Assembly (NCBI RefSeq): GCF_030817415.1
Contig: NZ_JAUSZI010000002.1
Location: 6,200,001-6,264,000 of the forward strand
DNA from: Streptomyces umbrinus
GTDB taxonomy: Bacteria; Actinomycetota; Actinomycetes; Streptomycetales; Streptomycetaceae
Direction of reading: 5' to 3'
Length of the DNA stretch: 64,000 nucleotides
Position 1 is the stretch's first letter, and each line of letters starts with the position of its first letter. The notes beneath the pieces are model-generated. The model did no database searches. It saw nothing but the letters and a program-made list of their open reading frames with translations, and was not told where the DNA came from. Shown one piece after another: positions 1-7,999 of the stretch. A program made the translations under genes and the position numbers.

Positions 1-340
1 ACAGGCCGTCCCAGTGGTGCAGGACGGCGACGGCCCGACGGCGGGGCGGGAGAGCCGCCAACACCTCGGTGAGCGGGTCGAGTTGATCGGTTGCGTACGA
101 CTCCGGGGCGCGCCGGGAGCCGATCAGCGGCCGGGTCCGGCTCCGCAGAAAGCCCCGTACCAGAGCCCGCCGGACGTAGAATTCCGCGTCGTCGCGGGGA
201 GTTCTCCGCCGCGCGTACACCTCCGCGAGCGCCGCTCTCGCGAGTCTCTCCGCGCGGGCGGAGTTCCCCGTGAGCAGACGGGCCGTACGCGTCAGCCGGG
301 GCCAGTACTCCCCGGCACGGGCGGTGAATTCGTCGTCCAT
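1..340 (-). CDS. SigE-family RNA polymerase sigma factor, 3' end outside window
   Basis: The first 113 codons of a gene that runs off the left edge. The start is the ATG at 338-340 (MDDEFTARAGEYW). Residues about 11-45 (YWPRLTRTARLLTGN...AALAEVYARR) fit sigma-70 region 2, and the last visible residues (LAALPPRRRAVAVLHHWDGL) fit the start of region 4, the -35-binding helix-turn-helix. The spacing matches small SigE-type ECF sigma factors. It is divergent from the next sigma gene (583-1092), sharing about 240 bp of upstream DNA. The family is clear; its regulon cannot be told. Confidence 0.75.
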   Translation of the reverse strand, partial: MDDEFTARAGEYWPRLTRTARLLTGNSARAERLARAALAEVYARRRTPRDDAEFYVRRALVRGFLRSRTRPLIGSRRAPESYATDQLDPLTEVLAALPPRRRAVAVLHHWDGL

Positions 341-582
341 GGTCAGTCGAGCGCGCTGTCCGCGCGCCACTCCCTCCGGCTCAGCCCTGCGTGGTGCTTG
401 TGCTTCGATGTACGCGGCGCCCGTAACCTCCGTGCCGTCTGAGACGTCTGTGACGTATGGGACCTGTACGCACGGCGGAGGCATCCGGGTTGCACGGGCA
501 TCCGAAGACAGCGGCGAGGGCAGCGGCGACGACAACTGTGACGACAGCGGCGACGACAGCGGCAGGGGGCGGGGCGGGGGGT

Positions 583-1092
583 ATGACCGAGGAGGAGTTC
601 GACGGGTTCTACGCCGCGGCGTTCCCCCGGCTGACCGGGCAGCTCTACGCCTTCACCGGGGACCACGGCGAGGCGCAGGACGTCGTCCAGGAGGCGTTCG
701 TCCGTGCCTGGGACCGGCGGCGGGAGTTCCTCGCGGAGGGGGCGCCCGAGGCGTGGGTGCGTACGGTCGCGATGCGGCTCGCGGTGAGCCGGTGGCGGCG
801 GGCACGGCGCTGGCTGGAACTGGTGCGCCGCAATCCGCCGCCCGAGCACACCCCCGGTCCCGGTCCCGAACGGACCGCGCTCGTGGGCGCGTTGCGCGAG
901 TTGCCCGAAGCACAGCGCATGGCTGTCGTTCTGCACCATCTGTGCGACTTGAGTGTCGAGCAGGTAGCCTCCGAGACCGGTGCGCCCGTGGGGACGGTCA
1001 AGGCCCGGCTGTCCCGCGGCCGGGCGGCGCTGGCGCGGCGGCTCGGCGAGGCCGACGAACTGGGTGAGAGGGAGGACGACCGTGTCCGATGA
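583..1092 (+). CDS. SigE-family RNA polymerase sigma factor
   Basis: 169 aa. Region 2 is at residues about 6-50 (FYAAAFPRLTGQLYAFTGDHGEAQDVVQEAFVRAW) and region 4 at about 105-155 (LRELPEAQRMAVVLHHLCDLSVEQVASETGAPVGTVKARLSRGRAAL), ending in the helix-turn-helix that reads the -35 element. The ATG at 583 follows a GGGGCGGGGGG purine run; the frame stays open upstream to 457, but that stretch is low-complexity and unlike a sigma N-terminus. The downstream membrane protein starts inside it (11-bp overlap), so the two are translationally coupled and the partner probably regulates or serves this sigma factor. Confidence 0.85.
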   Translation: MTEEEFDGFYAAAFPRLTGQLYAFTGDHGEAQDVVQEAFVRAWDRRREFLAEGAPEAWVRTVAMRLAVSRWRRARRWLELVRRNPPPEHTPGPGPERTALVGALRELPEAQRMAVVLHHLCDLSVEQVASETGAPVGTVKARLSRGRAALARRLGEADELGEREDDRVR

Positions 1093-1930
1093 GCTCACGC
1101 CCGGCACCACGCATGGATTCGACGGCCCCGTCGAAGGCCCCGACGCCGGTTCCGGTGGTACCGAACTGGCCACCGCGCTGCGCGAGTTGGCCCACGACCA
1201 CGAGACGCCCGTACCGGTTCCGGGCACGGAGATCCGTCGTCGCGCGGGGCGTCGCCGTCGCCGGCGGCAGGTCTCGTTCGCCGCGGCCGGTGCCATGGCC
1301 GCGGGAGCCCTCGCGCTGGTCCTGACCGTGGCCCTCACGGGTGGGCGGGACGCCGGATCGACCCCGCCCGCCGCGAGCTACACCGCGCGCACACCCCCGG
1401 CCACCGCCGAGGGCGAGGCCAGTCCGGTGGCCGTCGCCGCCACCGTCGATCTCGGCCGGCGTGAGATGTCCGTCGAGGGACGGACCCTGCCCATCTCCTC
1501 CGGGTCGCTCAAGACACCGACGCCGACCGGCCTGATGACGGTCACGGCCAAGTACCGGGCGGCCACGGTGCCCGGTGACTCGGCCGGCTGGAACGGGTAC
1601 GACGTCAAGGGGACCTGGGTGATGAGGCTGCGCACCCCCGACGACCGTACGAACTACCTCCTCGCCCTCACCTGGGACGAGAAGGCACCCGGCAACTACG
1701 ACCGCACCGGCGGTGTGATCGGCCTGCGGCGCGACGACGCGATGTGGCTGTACGAGGCGCTGAAGCCGGGATCGGTGGTCCAGGTGGTGGGGTCGGCCCC
1801 GCAGGAGACGTCCGGAGGCACGGGCACGGATCCGGATCCGTACCCGGATTCGGGGGCCATGACGACGACGCCGACGGAGCCGGGTGCCTTGGAGACGCCC
1901 CCGACCGAGCGCGGTCTCGCGACACCCTGA
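1082..1930 (+). CDS. Single-pass membrane protein, sigma-factor partner (YkuD-like remnant)
   Basis: 282 aa from a GTG start at 1082, overlapping the sigma gene by 11 bp. Residues 1-60 are cytoplasmic and end in an Arg-rich stop-transfer run. One membrane helix follows at about 63-85 (AAAGAMAAGALALVLTVAL), then a Thr/Pro-rich linker. An extracytoplasmic domain at about 115-235 contains MSVEGRTLPISSGSLKTPTPTG, reminiscent of the N-terminal part of L,D-transpeptidase (YkuD) domains. The catalytic Cys motif (SHGC) of that family is absent, so enzyme activity is unlikely. The tail is Pro/Thr-rich. Operon position suggests an anti-sigma or cell-envelope sensor role, which is an inference. Confidence 0.6.
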   Translation: MSDELTPGTTHGFDGPVEGPDAGSGGTELATALRELAHDHETPVPVPGTEIRRRAGRRRRRRQVSFAAAGAMAAGALALVLTVALTGGRDAGSTPPAASYTARTPPATAEGEASPVAVAATVDLGRREMSVEGRTLPISSGSLKTPTPTGLMTVTAKYRAATVPGDSAGWNGYDVKGTWVMRLRTPDDRTNYLLALTWDEKAPGNYDRTGGVIGLRRDDAMWLYEALKPGSVVQVVGSAPQETSGGTGTDPDPYPDSGAMTTTPTEPGALETPPTERGLATP

Positions 1931-2069
1931 AGCCTGTCGGCTTTCCCTGTTGCCGGTCGTATCCGGGGCAAGACCTGGTCCGCCCTTTACCGCGCATTAG
2001 TTGCAGGTGCGGTGGTCCCGCGGTGAGGGTGGGGAGGCGGCTCCACCGGACGTAAGGCAAGGCGAACCC

Positions 2070-3176
2070 ATGACCACCCTCTCCTCCTGGCGTGCCTCCC
2101 TGAACCGGGAGGAGTGGGTCCGGGTCGGCGGGATGGCCGCCTTCATCGTGGCGCTGCACGTCATCGGCTGGTTCACACTCGTCGCGATCGTGGCGCCCGA
2201 GCACTACAGCATCGGCACGAAGTCCTTCGGGATCGGCATCGGCGTCACCGCGTACACGCTGGGCATGCGGCACGCCTTCGACGCGGACCACATCGCCGCG
2301 ATCGACAACACCACACGCAAGCTGATGGCCGAGGGACAGCGGCCGCTGTCGGTCGGGTTCTGGTTCTCGCTCGGGCACTCCAGCGTCGTGTTCGCGCTCG
2401 CGTTCCTGCTGTCGCTGGGCGTGAAGGCGGTCGCGGGGCCCGTACGGGACGACGGTTCCACCCTGCACAGCGTCACGGGGCTCATCGGCACGACGGTCTC
2501 CGGGGTCTTCCTGTACGTGTTCGCCGCCGTCAACCTCGTCGTCCTCGCCGGGATCTGGAAGGTCTTCCGGCAGATGCGGCACGGGCACTTCGACGAGGCG
2601 GCGCTGGAGGACCGGCTGAACAACCGCGGTTTCCTGAACCGGCTGTTGGGCCGCGTCATGAAGTCCATCACCAAGCCGTGGCAGATGTACCCGCTGGGGT
2701 TGCTGTTCGGGCTCGGCTTCGACACCGCCACGGAGGTCGCGCTGCTGGTGCTCGCCGGATCCGGGGCCGCCTCCGGACTGCCGTGGTACGCGATCCTGTG
2801 CCTGCCCGTGCTGTTCGCGGCCGGCATGTCGCTGCTCGACACGATCGACGGGTCGTTCATGAACTTCGCGTACGGCTGGGCGTTCTCCAAGCCCGTACGG
2901 AAGGTCTACTACAACCTCACCGTCACGGGTCTGTCGGTCGCGGTCGCGCTCCTCATCGGGACCGTGGAACTCCTCGGACTGCTCGCCGAGCGCTTCTCCC
3001 TGCACGGCGTGTTCTGGGACTCGGTGGCCGGAATCGACCTGAACGTCGTCGGGTTCGCGATCGTGGGGCTCTTCGTCGCCACCTGGGCGCTCGCTCTGGT
3101 GGTGTGGCGGGTCGGCCGCATCGAGGAGAAGTGGACGGCGGGGCTGCGCGCGCCGACGGAACAGCCGGCCGAGTGA
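2070..3176 (+). CDS. NiCoT-family nickel/cobalt permease
   Basis: 368 aa integral membrane protein. The NiCoT signature RHAFDADHIAAIDN is at residues 67-80 in the second membrane helix and carries the metal-selecting His/Asp residues. Further family signatures are present (LGFDTATEVALL and AAGMSLLDTIDG), with about eight helices. It imports Ni2+ and/or Co2+ in a secondary-transport manner; selectivity cannot be told from sequence. The ATG at 2070 follows AAGGCAAGG. The frame is open upstream to 2001 but codes nothing family-like. No metallochaperone or urease gene is adjacent, and no clear Nur box or cobalamin riboswitch was seen upstream. Confidence 0.93.
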   Translation: MTTLSSWRASLNREEWVRVGGMAAFIVALHVIGWFTLVAIVAPEHYSIGTKSFGIGIGVTAYTLGMRHAFDADHIAAIDNTTRKLMAEGQRPLSVGFWFSLGHSSVVFALAFLLSLGVKAVAGPVRDDGSTLHSVTGLIGTTVSGVFLYVFAAVNLVVLAGIWKVFRQMRHGHFDEAALEDRLNNRGFLNRLLGRVMKSITKPWQMYPLGLLFGLGFDTATEVALLVLAGSGAASGLPWYAILCLPVLFAAGMSLLDTIDGSFMNFAYGWAFSKPVRKVYYNLTVTGLSVAVALLIGTVELLGLLAERFSLHGVFWDSVAGIDLNVVGFAIVGLFVATWALALVVWRVGRIEEKWTAGLRAPTEQPAE

Positions 3177-3184
3177 GGGGCCGG

Positions 3185-3628
3185 TCAGTGGGCGTGTGGC
3201 ATGAGTCGGTCCACCATGCGGCGGGCCGCTCCCGGGCGTGGTCCGGGGGCCACCGGTGGCCGCTCCCAGTCGCACGGTGGTGACGGACGGCGGGGCGTGA
3301 CCGCGCCGTGCTCCTTCAGCGCGACGCTCACGAGGCCCAGCAGGAGCTGGACGTCCGCGTCGCAGTCGAGGAGCACGGTGATCCAGGAGGCGCCGGGGCG
3401 GACCCTGATCGCGCTGGCGTGCGCGAGCTGGGGAAGCAGGCGTTCGACGGCCGTGCGGGTGAGGTAGAGGTCGGCGGAGTCGTCGGAGTGGAAGTGGACG
3501 ATCTCGTGTCCCGCCGAAGCGAAGGCTTGCCCAACGGTGCACCGGGGCGGGCCACTTACCAGGTTCGGCCAGGTCTCCAGGAGAGCCATGGCGCGATGGG
3601 CCGCGGTCATTACCCCATACTCGCGCAC
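3185..3628 (-). CDS. Luciferase-domain (DUF5519-like) small protein
   Basis: 147 aa from GTG at 3628; an ATG six codons in (3610) is equally possible. The segment ALLETWPNLVSGPPRC...GHEIVHFHSDDSADLYLT...RVRPGASWITVLLDCDADVQLLLGLVSVAL matches the small 'luciferase family' proteins common in actinobacteria, which are of unknown biochemical role. The C-terminal 40 residues are Pro/Arg-rich and probably disordered. The gene converges on the Ni/Co permease with an 8-bp gap. Confidence 0.6.
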   Translation of the reverse strand: MREYGVMTAAHRAMALLETWPNLVSGPPRCTVGQAFASAGHEIVHFHSDDSADLYLTRTAVERLLPQLAHASAIRVRPGASWITVLLDCDADVQLLLGLVSVALKEHGAVTPRRPSPPCDWERPPVAPGPRPGAARRMVDRLMPHAH

Positions 3629-3833
3629 GCTTCACCTGAAGGACCACCCCCATCCACTTGCGACTACTCCCCCCGCACGCCCGGTCACCCGATGATCCGG
3701 ACCTGGGGCCGAATGAGCCCGGTGCGATGACTTTCCGCGCACGGAGCGGTCCTCACCGGAGAAGGCGCCCGCAGAGCAGCGGGCCGCAGGGAAACAGTCC
3801 GCGGAGAAACAGTCCGCAGAGAAGGAGGCCGTC

Positions 3834-4238
3834 ATGAAGAACGACCAAGAGCTGATCCGGGAGCTGATCGAGCGGTGGGCCGCGGCGGTGCACGCCGGTG
3901 ACCTGGACACGGTCCTGGCCGACCATGCCGAGGACATCGTGATGTTCGACGTACCGCCCCCGCAGGACGGTGTCCGTGGCCTGGACGCGTACCGCGCGAC
4001 CTGGCCGCCGTTCTTCGAGTGGCAGGCCAAGGGAGCCTCCTTCGACCTCGTCTCCCTGGACGTCACCGCGGGCGCGGACGTCGCCTTCGCCCACGCCCTG
4101 CTGCGCTGCGGCACCCCGGAGGAACTGGCCGCCGCGCCCGGCACCCGCCTCCGCCTCACCCTCGGCCTGCGCAAGGAGAACGGCCGCTGGACCGTGGCGC
4201 ACGAGCACCACTCGTTCCCGCTCGGGGACGAGCAGTAG
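3834..4238 (+). CDS. SnoaL-like/NTF2-fold protein
   Basis: 134 aa with the SnoaL/YybH (NTF2-like) fold. It opens with DQELIRELIERWAAAVHAGDLDTVLADHAEDIVMFDVPPP, the typical helix plus first strand, and ends in LGLRKENGRWTVAHEHHSFPL, the paired strands of the cone-shaped barrel. Such proteins act as small polyketide cyclases, isomerases or stress proteins; no catalytic role is assignable here. A strong ribosome-binding site (GAAGGAGG) lies about 5 bp before the ATG. The gene stands alone, followed by the truncated phosphatase. Confidence 0.8.
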   Translation: MKNDQELIRELIERWAAAVHAGDLDTVLADHAEDIVMFDVPPPQDGVRGLDAYRATWPPFFEWQAKGASFDLVSLDVTAGADVAFAHALLRCGTPEELAAAPGTRLRLTLGLRKENGRWTVAHEHHSFPLGDEQ

Positions 4239-4383
4239 CGCCGGGCGGGCACCGGCACACCGTCCCGGTGTGCCCCGCCGCCGCGCGCCAGCGACCGACA
4301 CGTCCCGAAAGCTGGTGGTATGGCTGTCCGGGTGCGCCGACGGGCGTACCGGCGTACGGGTACAGCGCGGCGGAGGTGGGTTG

Positions 4384-5421
4384 GTGGAGCGGCCTGGTGA
4401 GGGGGTGCCGGCACCGGTCGGGATGGTCGAGGAGGCTGTCGAGTCGATCGGGACCACCCTCGACGAGCGGACCACCTGCGCCGAACTGGTCGGATCCCTG
4501 GGGCGGCACGGCTGCGAGGCCGTCGCCGTGGACCTGCTGGGCGAGGACGTGCCGGCGACGCGGCCCGCGAGCGACCCGGCGCCGACCCGGGCCGCCACGG
4601 TGGGGCCCAGGGAGCTGCTCGAGGCCCACGACGGAGAACCGTCCCTGACCGTACGGGCCCTGGACGAGGGGTATCCGATCACCACGACGGACGACGTGTC
4701 GGGCGGTGTGCCCCGCCGCTCGATCTCGATGCCGATGCTCGCGCACGGCCGCTTGTACGGGGTGCTCCTCGCGGTCCGCACCGGCCGCCCCTTCGTCGAC
4801 CACGAGACCGCCGCGATGCACTACGCGGCCCGCCTCGCCGCCGTCCACATCGGACACGCCCGCCGCCACAACGCCGTCCACAGCACCGCGATGAAGCTCC
4901 AGCGCGCCCTCCTCGCCGAGCCCGGCCGCCCGCATCCGAACCTCGACCTCGCCACCCGCTATCTGCCCGTCGGCGGCGGCTCCCTCGTCGGCGGCGACTG
5001 GTTCGAGACCGTACGGCTGAACTACGGCCGCACCCTGCTGGTCATGGGCGACGTCATGGGGCACGGCCTGGACGCCGCGGTCGACATGAACGCGTACCGC
5101 TCGATGCTCCGGTACGTCGCCTCCGCCGATCTGCCCCCGCACCGCGTGCTGCGCCGCCTCGACGCCGCCTTCTCCGAGGACGGCACGCGCCGGCCGGCCA
5201 CCTGTCTGCTCGCCCGTGTCGACCCGGCCCGCGGGACGGCCGCGCTCGCCGGCGCGGGCCATCTGCCTCCGGCCGTGTTCGCGGGCGACGGGACCGGGAC
5301 GCTGATCGACGTGCCCGAGGGGTGCTGCTCCAGGAGGTTCCGTACCCACAGGTCGAAGAGCAGCGTGCGAAGGTTCGCCCCGAGCAGGCTCTTCGCGCCG
5401 TCGAAACGGGAGAAGTCGTAG
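4384..5421 (+). pseudogene. SpoIIE-type PP2C phosphatase, truncated at 3' end
   Basis: The GTG start at 4384 follows GGAGG (4372-4376). A GAF-like N-terminal half (residues about 15-165) leads into the PP2C/SpoIIE core: LQRALLAE, GGDWFETV, MGDVMGHGLDAAVDMN and the GAGHLPPAV strand are all present. Homology stops at about 5322 (LIDVPEG). The normal continuation (PPLG..., the YTDGL motif and final metal-binding Asp) is missing and replaced by about 33 codons read antisense to the neighbouring methyltransferase fragment. Loss of the last catalytic strand should inactivate it. This is one half of the junction described under findings. Confidence 0.8.
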
Positions 5422-5558
5422 TCCAGGGCGTCGACCATCTCCACGGACCGCGGGTCCCTGAGCATGCCGCGCGGTTTGCGCGTCTCGACCGCACGGGCGT
5501 AGAGGGGGATGAGCAACGTCTCCTGGACGTCGCCGAGTCGGGGCGTGCGCTTGTCCAT
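5310..5558 (-). pseudogene. Class I SAM-dependent methyltransferase (LCM type), N-terminal fragment
   Basis: From ATG at 5558, about 83 codons (VQETLLIPLYARAVETRKP...DALDYDFSRFDGAKSLLGANLRTLLFDLWVRNLLEQHPSGT) match the N-terminus of the leucine-carboxyl-methyltransferase-like family often found in Streptomyces. The match ends exactly where the SAM-binding VEIGxG motif should begin. Beyond 5310 the frame runs on antisense to the phosphatase fragment as far as 5022 without family similarity. The fragment lacks the whole cofactor-binding fold and cannot be active. Confidence 0.78.
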
Positions 5559-5658
5559 GACCGGCTGCTCCCTTCCCGCGGGTACGACGGGGGACGACGG
5601 GTACGACGGGGTTCTGCGAGTACTGACGGGGTCCTTCGAGTGCTGATGGAGTGAGTGG

Positions 5659-6702
5659 TTACGTGTCCAGCCGCTTCGACTTCCTCACCGCCGCCGCGAG
5701 CCGTTCGATCACCGGGGCGAAACCGGCGTAGCTGAACCGCTCCTCCATCGACCACGGCGTGGTCTGCGCCGCCTTCACCGCGGGCAGTTGCCGCCAAGTG
5801 GGCTTCTTGGCCAGCTCCTTGGGCGGGAGGGCGGTGGAGCGGTTGTCGATCATGATGAGGTCGGCGTGGTGCCTGTCGGCGTTCTCCCAGCTGAGGAACT
5901 CCCAGAAGCCCCACTCGTCGGACTTCTTCCCCTCGACGAACTCCACGCCCAGGTCCTTGAAGTAGTTGAGATCGCTGTACGAGTCGGGGACGGCCACGTA
6001 CATCTGGTCGGCGTCCCCCGTCATCGCCATGACCTTCAGCCCGCCGCTCGCCCCGGCGGCTTCGCGGAGGGTCTCGGAGGCCTTGTCGAAGCGGGCCTTC
6101 GCGTCGGTGACCTTCTTGGCACCCAGGTCCGCACCGAGGGACTCGGCGAGTTCGGCGGTCCGGCGCAGCGGGTTGAGGAGCGAGGTCCGGGCGATGCTGA
6201 TGCCGACGGAGGGCGCGAGGGCCTCGATCTTCTTGCGGCTCTCCTCGGGGACGTACCAGAGGTCGGGCGGCGGGAACATGTTGCTGATCAGGAGGTCGGG
6301 CTTGAGGGCCGCGTACTTCTCGACGTTGAACTGGCCCCATGCCGTGCCGAGGCTGGTCAGTTTCGACACGTCCAGGTCGCCGGCCTGGGGATTGGGCTTT
6401 CCGTCGATCGGTTCGGTGGGGCCGAAGACGCCCTTGCACTCGATGCCGTAGTCGTGGAGTGCCGCGGCCGCGCTCACGAACGCGACGAGTGTCTTCGGCT
6501 CGCTGTCCGTCTCGGCCTTCCGCCCGCGGTCGTCCTTGAAGGACCAGGGGCCGCCGCCGTCCCCGGCCGACCGGGAGGACTCGTCTCCGTCGTCGGTGCC
6601 GTCGCCGCAGGCGGCGAGCAGGGGGCCGAGGGCGAGGGCGCCGCCGGCCGCGAGCAGGCGCCGACGGGAGACACGGTCCGGGCCGGAGGGGGCTGACTTA
6701 AT
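5659..6702 (-). CDS. Siderophore/iron ABC transporter substrate-binding lipoprotein (start codon problematic)
   Basis: A periplasmic-binding-protein-2-type fold: KYAALKPDLLISNMF, ALAPSVGISI, DLNYFKDLGVEFV, ADLIMIDNRS, MEERFSYAGFAPVIERL. A twin-Arg-like lipoprotein signal (SRRRLLAAGGALALGPLLAAC) places it on the outer face of the membrane. No permease or ATPase is adjacent. The coding frame is open back to a stop at 6712-6714, but it has no in-frame ATG, GTG or TTG ahead of the signal peptide; the first regular start (GTG, 6477) would delete the lipobox. The coordinate given uses an ATT at 6700-6702 only as a placeholder. An iron box overlaps the 5' end, so iron repression is expected. Confidence 0.75.
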   Translation of the reverse strand: MKSAPSGPDRVSRRRLLAAGGALALGPLLAACGDGTDDGDESSRSAGDGGGPWSFKDDRGRKAETDSEPKTLVAFVSAAAALHDYGIECKGVFGPTEPIDGKPNPQAGDLDVSKLTSLGTAWGQFNVEKYAALKPDLLISNMFPPPDLWYVPEESRKKIEALAPSVGISIARTSLLNPLRRTAELAESLGADLGAKKVTDAKARFDKASETLREAAGASGGLKVMAMTGDADQMYVAVPDSYSDLNYFKDLGVEFVEGKKSDEWGFWEFLSWENADRHHADLIMIDNRSTALPPKELAKKPTWRQLPAVKAAQTTPWSMEERFSYAGFAPVIERLAAAVRKSKRLDT

Positions 6703-6720
6703 TAGGGCAGGCTAACCTAA
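6702..6720 (-). promoter_or_regulatory. Iron box (DmdR1/IdeR operator)
   Basis: A 19-bp imperfect palindrome, TTAGGGCAGGCTAACCTAA on the plus strand, closely matches the DtxR-family iron box TTAGGTTAGGCTAACCTAA (two mismatches in one half). It sits at the 5' edge of the siderophore-binding lipoprotein gene, where Fe2+-bound DmdR1 would block transcription. Its overlap with the first codons suggests a leaderless or very short-leader transcript. Confidence 0.85.
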
Positions 6721-6791
6721 CTTCCGCGCCGCCGGCAGCCCTGCGTCCACCTCGGCGGCGGCTCTCGCGGCCCTCGCGGGGCGCCCCGATC

Positions 6792-7679
6792 TCACCGCGT
6801 CAGCAGGTCCCGTACGGCCTTGACCACCTCGTCCGGAGCCTCCTCCGCCATGAAGTGGCCGCAGGAGACGGTCGTATGACGCAGGTCGGGTGCCCACGCG
6901 GACCACAGCGCGGCGGCGTCGAAACCGAGGGCGCTGCCCCAGTCCTGCTGGAGGACCGTCACCGGCATCCGCAGTCGGCGGTCGGCCTCGCGGTCGGCCC
7001 GGTCGTGCGTGACGTCGATCCCGGCGGAGGCGCGGTAGTCGGCGACGATCGAGGTGACGGCCGCGCGGGACGCCGCCAGGTAGGCGGCGCGGATCTCCGG
7101 CGGCACGGCCGCCGGGTCGCGCGTCCAGACGTCGAGGAAGTGGCCGAAGAAGGCGTCGGGGCTCGCGCCGATCAACTGCTCGGGCAGGCCGGGCGGTTGG
7201 GCCATGAGGTAGAGGTGAAAGCCGACCGCGGCCGACGTTCCGCGCATCACCTCCCACATGTCGAGGGTCGGCAGGACGTCCAGCGAGGCGAGGTGGGTGA
7301 CCTTGTCCGGGTGGTCGAGACCGGCCCGGATCGCCACGAGGGCGCCACGGTCGTGGCCGACCAGCGCGAAGCGCTCGTGCCCCAGTGCTCTGGCCAGCGC
7401 GATCACGTCGGCGGCCATCGTGCGCTTCGAGTACGTCGTTCCGTCGGGGTCGGCGGGTTTGTCGCTGGCTCCGTAGCCGCGGAGGTCCGGGCAGATGACG
7501 GTGTGCTCCGTCGCGAGCCTGGGCGCCACGTGGCGCCACATCAGGTGGGTCTGGGGGAAGCCGTGCAGGAGGATCACGGGGGTGCCGGTGCCGCCTATGG
7601 CGGTGTTGAGGGTGACGTCGGGCGTGACGGGGACGCGGTGTTCGGTGAAGCCGGGGATTGCCGGGGGCGTGGAGGACAT
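6792..7679 (-). CDS. Alpha/beta hydrolase, haloacetate dehalogenase/epoxide hydrolase type
   Basis: 295 aa alpha/beta hydrolase. The oxyanion-loop HGFPQT is at residues 39-44, PDLRGYGASDKP at about 64-75, the nucleophile elbow VGHDRGA with Asp110, and the catalytic His275 in SCGHFMAEEAP. An Asp nucleophile with the DRGA motif is typical of fluoroacetate dehalogenases and soluble epoxide hydrolases, not of esterases. The real substrate is unknown. It ends about 70 bp from the iron box and is probably transcribed separately. Confidence 0.85.
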   Translation of the reverse strand: MSSTPPAIPGFTEHRVPVTPDVTLNTAIGGTGTPVILLHGFPQTHLMWRHVAPRLATEHTVICPDLRGYGASDKPADPDGTTYSKRTMAADVIALARALGHERFALVGHDRGALVAIRAGLDHPDKVTHLASLDVLPTLDMWEVMRGTSAAVGFHLYLMAQPPGLPEQLIGASPDAFFGHFLDVWTRDPAAVPPEIRAAYLAASRAAVTSIVADYRASAGIDVTHDRADREADRRLRMPVTVLQQDWGSALGFDAAALWSAWAPDLRHTTVSCGHFMAEEAPDEVVKAVRDLLTR

Positions 7680-7716
7680 GGGGGCCTTTCGGGGGGTGTG
7701 TTGTCTGCGGGTGCGT

Positions 7717-7749
7717 GGGGGCTGGTTGCGCAGTTCCCCGCGCCCCTGG
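7717..7749 (-). repeat. Interspersed 32-bp repeat, copy 1
   Basis: A copy of the family with the core GGGGCGCGGGGAACTGCGCG, lying on the minus strand and followed by (A/C)CCAGCCCCC. It is in the region just upstream of the hydrolase gene, 40 bp from copy 2 in the same orientation. A degenerate copy follows at about 7852-7868. Confidence 0.9.
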
Positions 7750-7790
7750 GTGGGTGGGGCTGGTCGTGGTGTGTCGGGTGCGGGCCCGGT

Positions 7791-7822
7791 GGGGGCTTGT
7801 CGCGCAGTTCCCCGCGCCCCTG
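7791..7822 (-). repeat. Interspersed 32-bp repeat, copy 2
   Basis: The second copy in direct orientation to copy 1, with the identical 20-bp core and the variant flank ACAAGCCCCC. The two copies and the degenerate third fill most of the DNA between the hydrolase and the SARP-like regulator. Confidence 0.9.
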
Positions 7823-7999
7823 ACGGGCCCGGCGGAGCCGCATGTCTTACAGCCCCGCGCCCCTGGTGGGCGCGGCCGGGCCGTATGTGTGACGGCCGTG
7901 GTCTGAGCCTGGTGGGTGTGAATCAGCGGGCGATCAGTGGCCGGGTGGGCGGCGTACCGTGGCCTGGGAATACCTGGGGAGGAGAGGTCGGCGGTCGGG

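Noticed and set aside
1940..2069. Cobalamin riboswitch or Nur box upstream of the Ni/Co permease
   Set aside because: No B12-box-like sequence and no TTGCAA-type inverted repeat; only one isolated TTGCA.
1668..3653. 661-codon open frame antisense to the Ni/Co permease
   Set aside because: It is the shadow of a high-GC gene on the other strand; composition is Arg/Pro/Gly-rich with no domain, and the permease signatures are unambiguous.
7681..7990. Small genes in the repeat-rich gap between hydrolase and SARP-like regulator
   Set aside because: Open frames there are translations of the interspersed repeat and recur at other copies of it.
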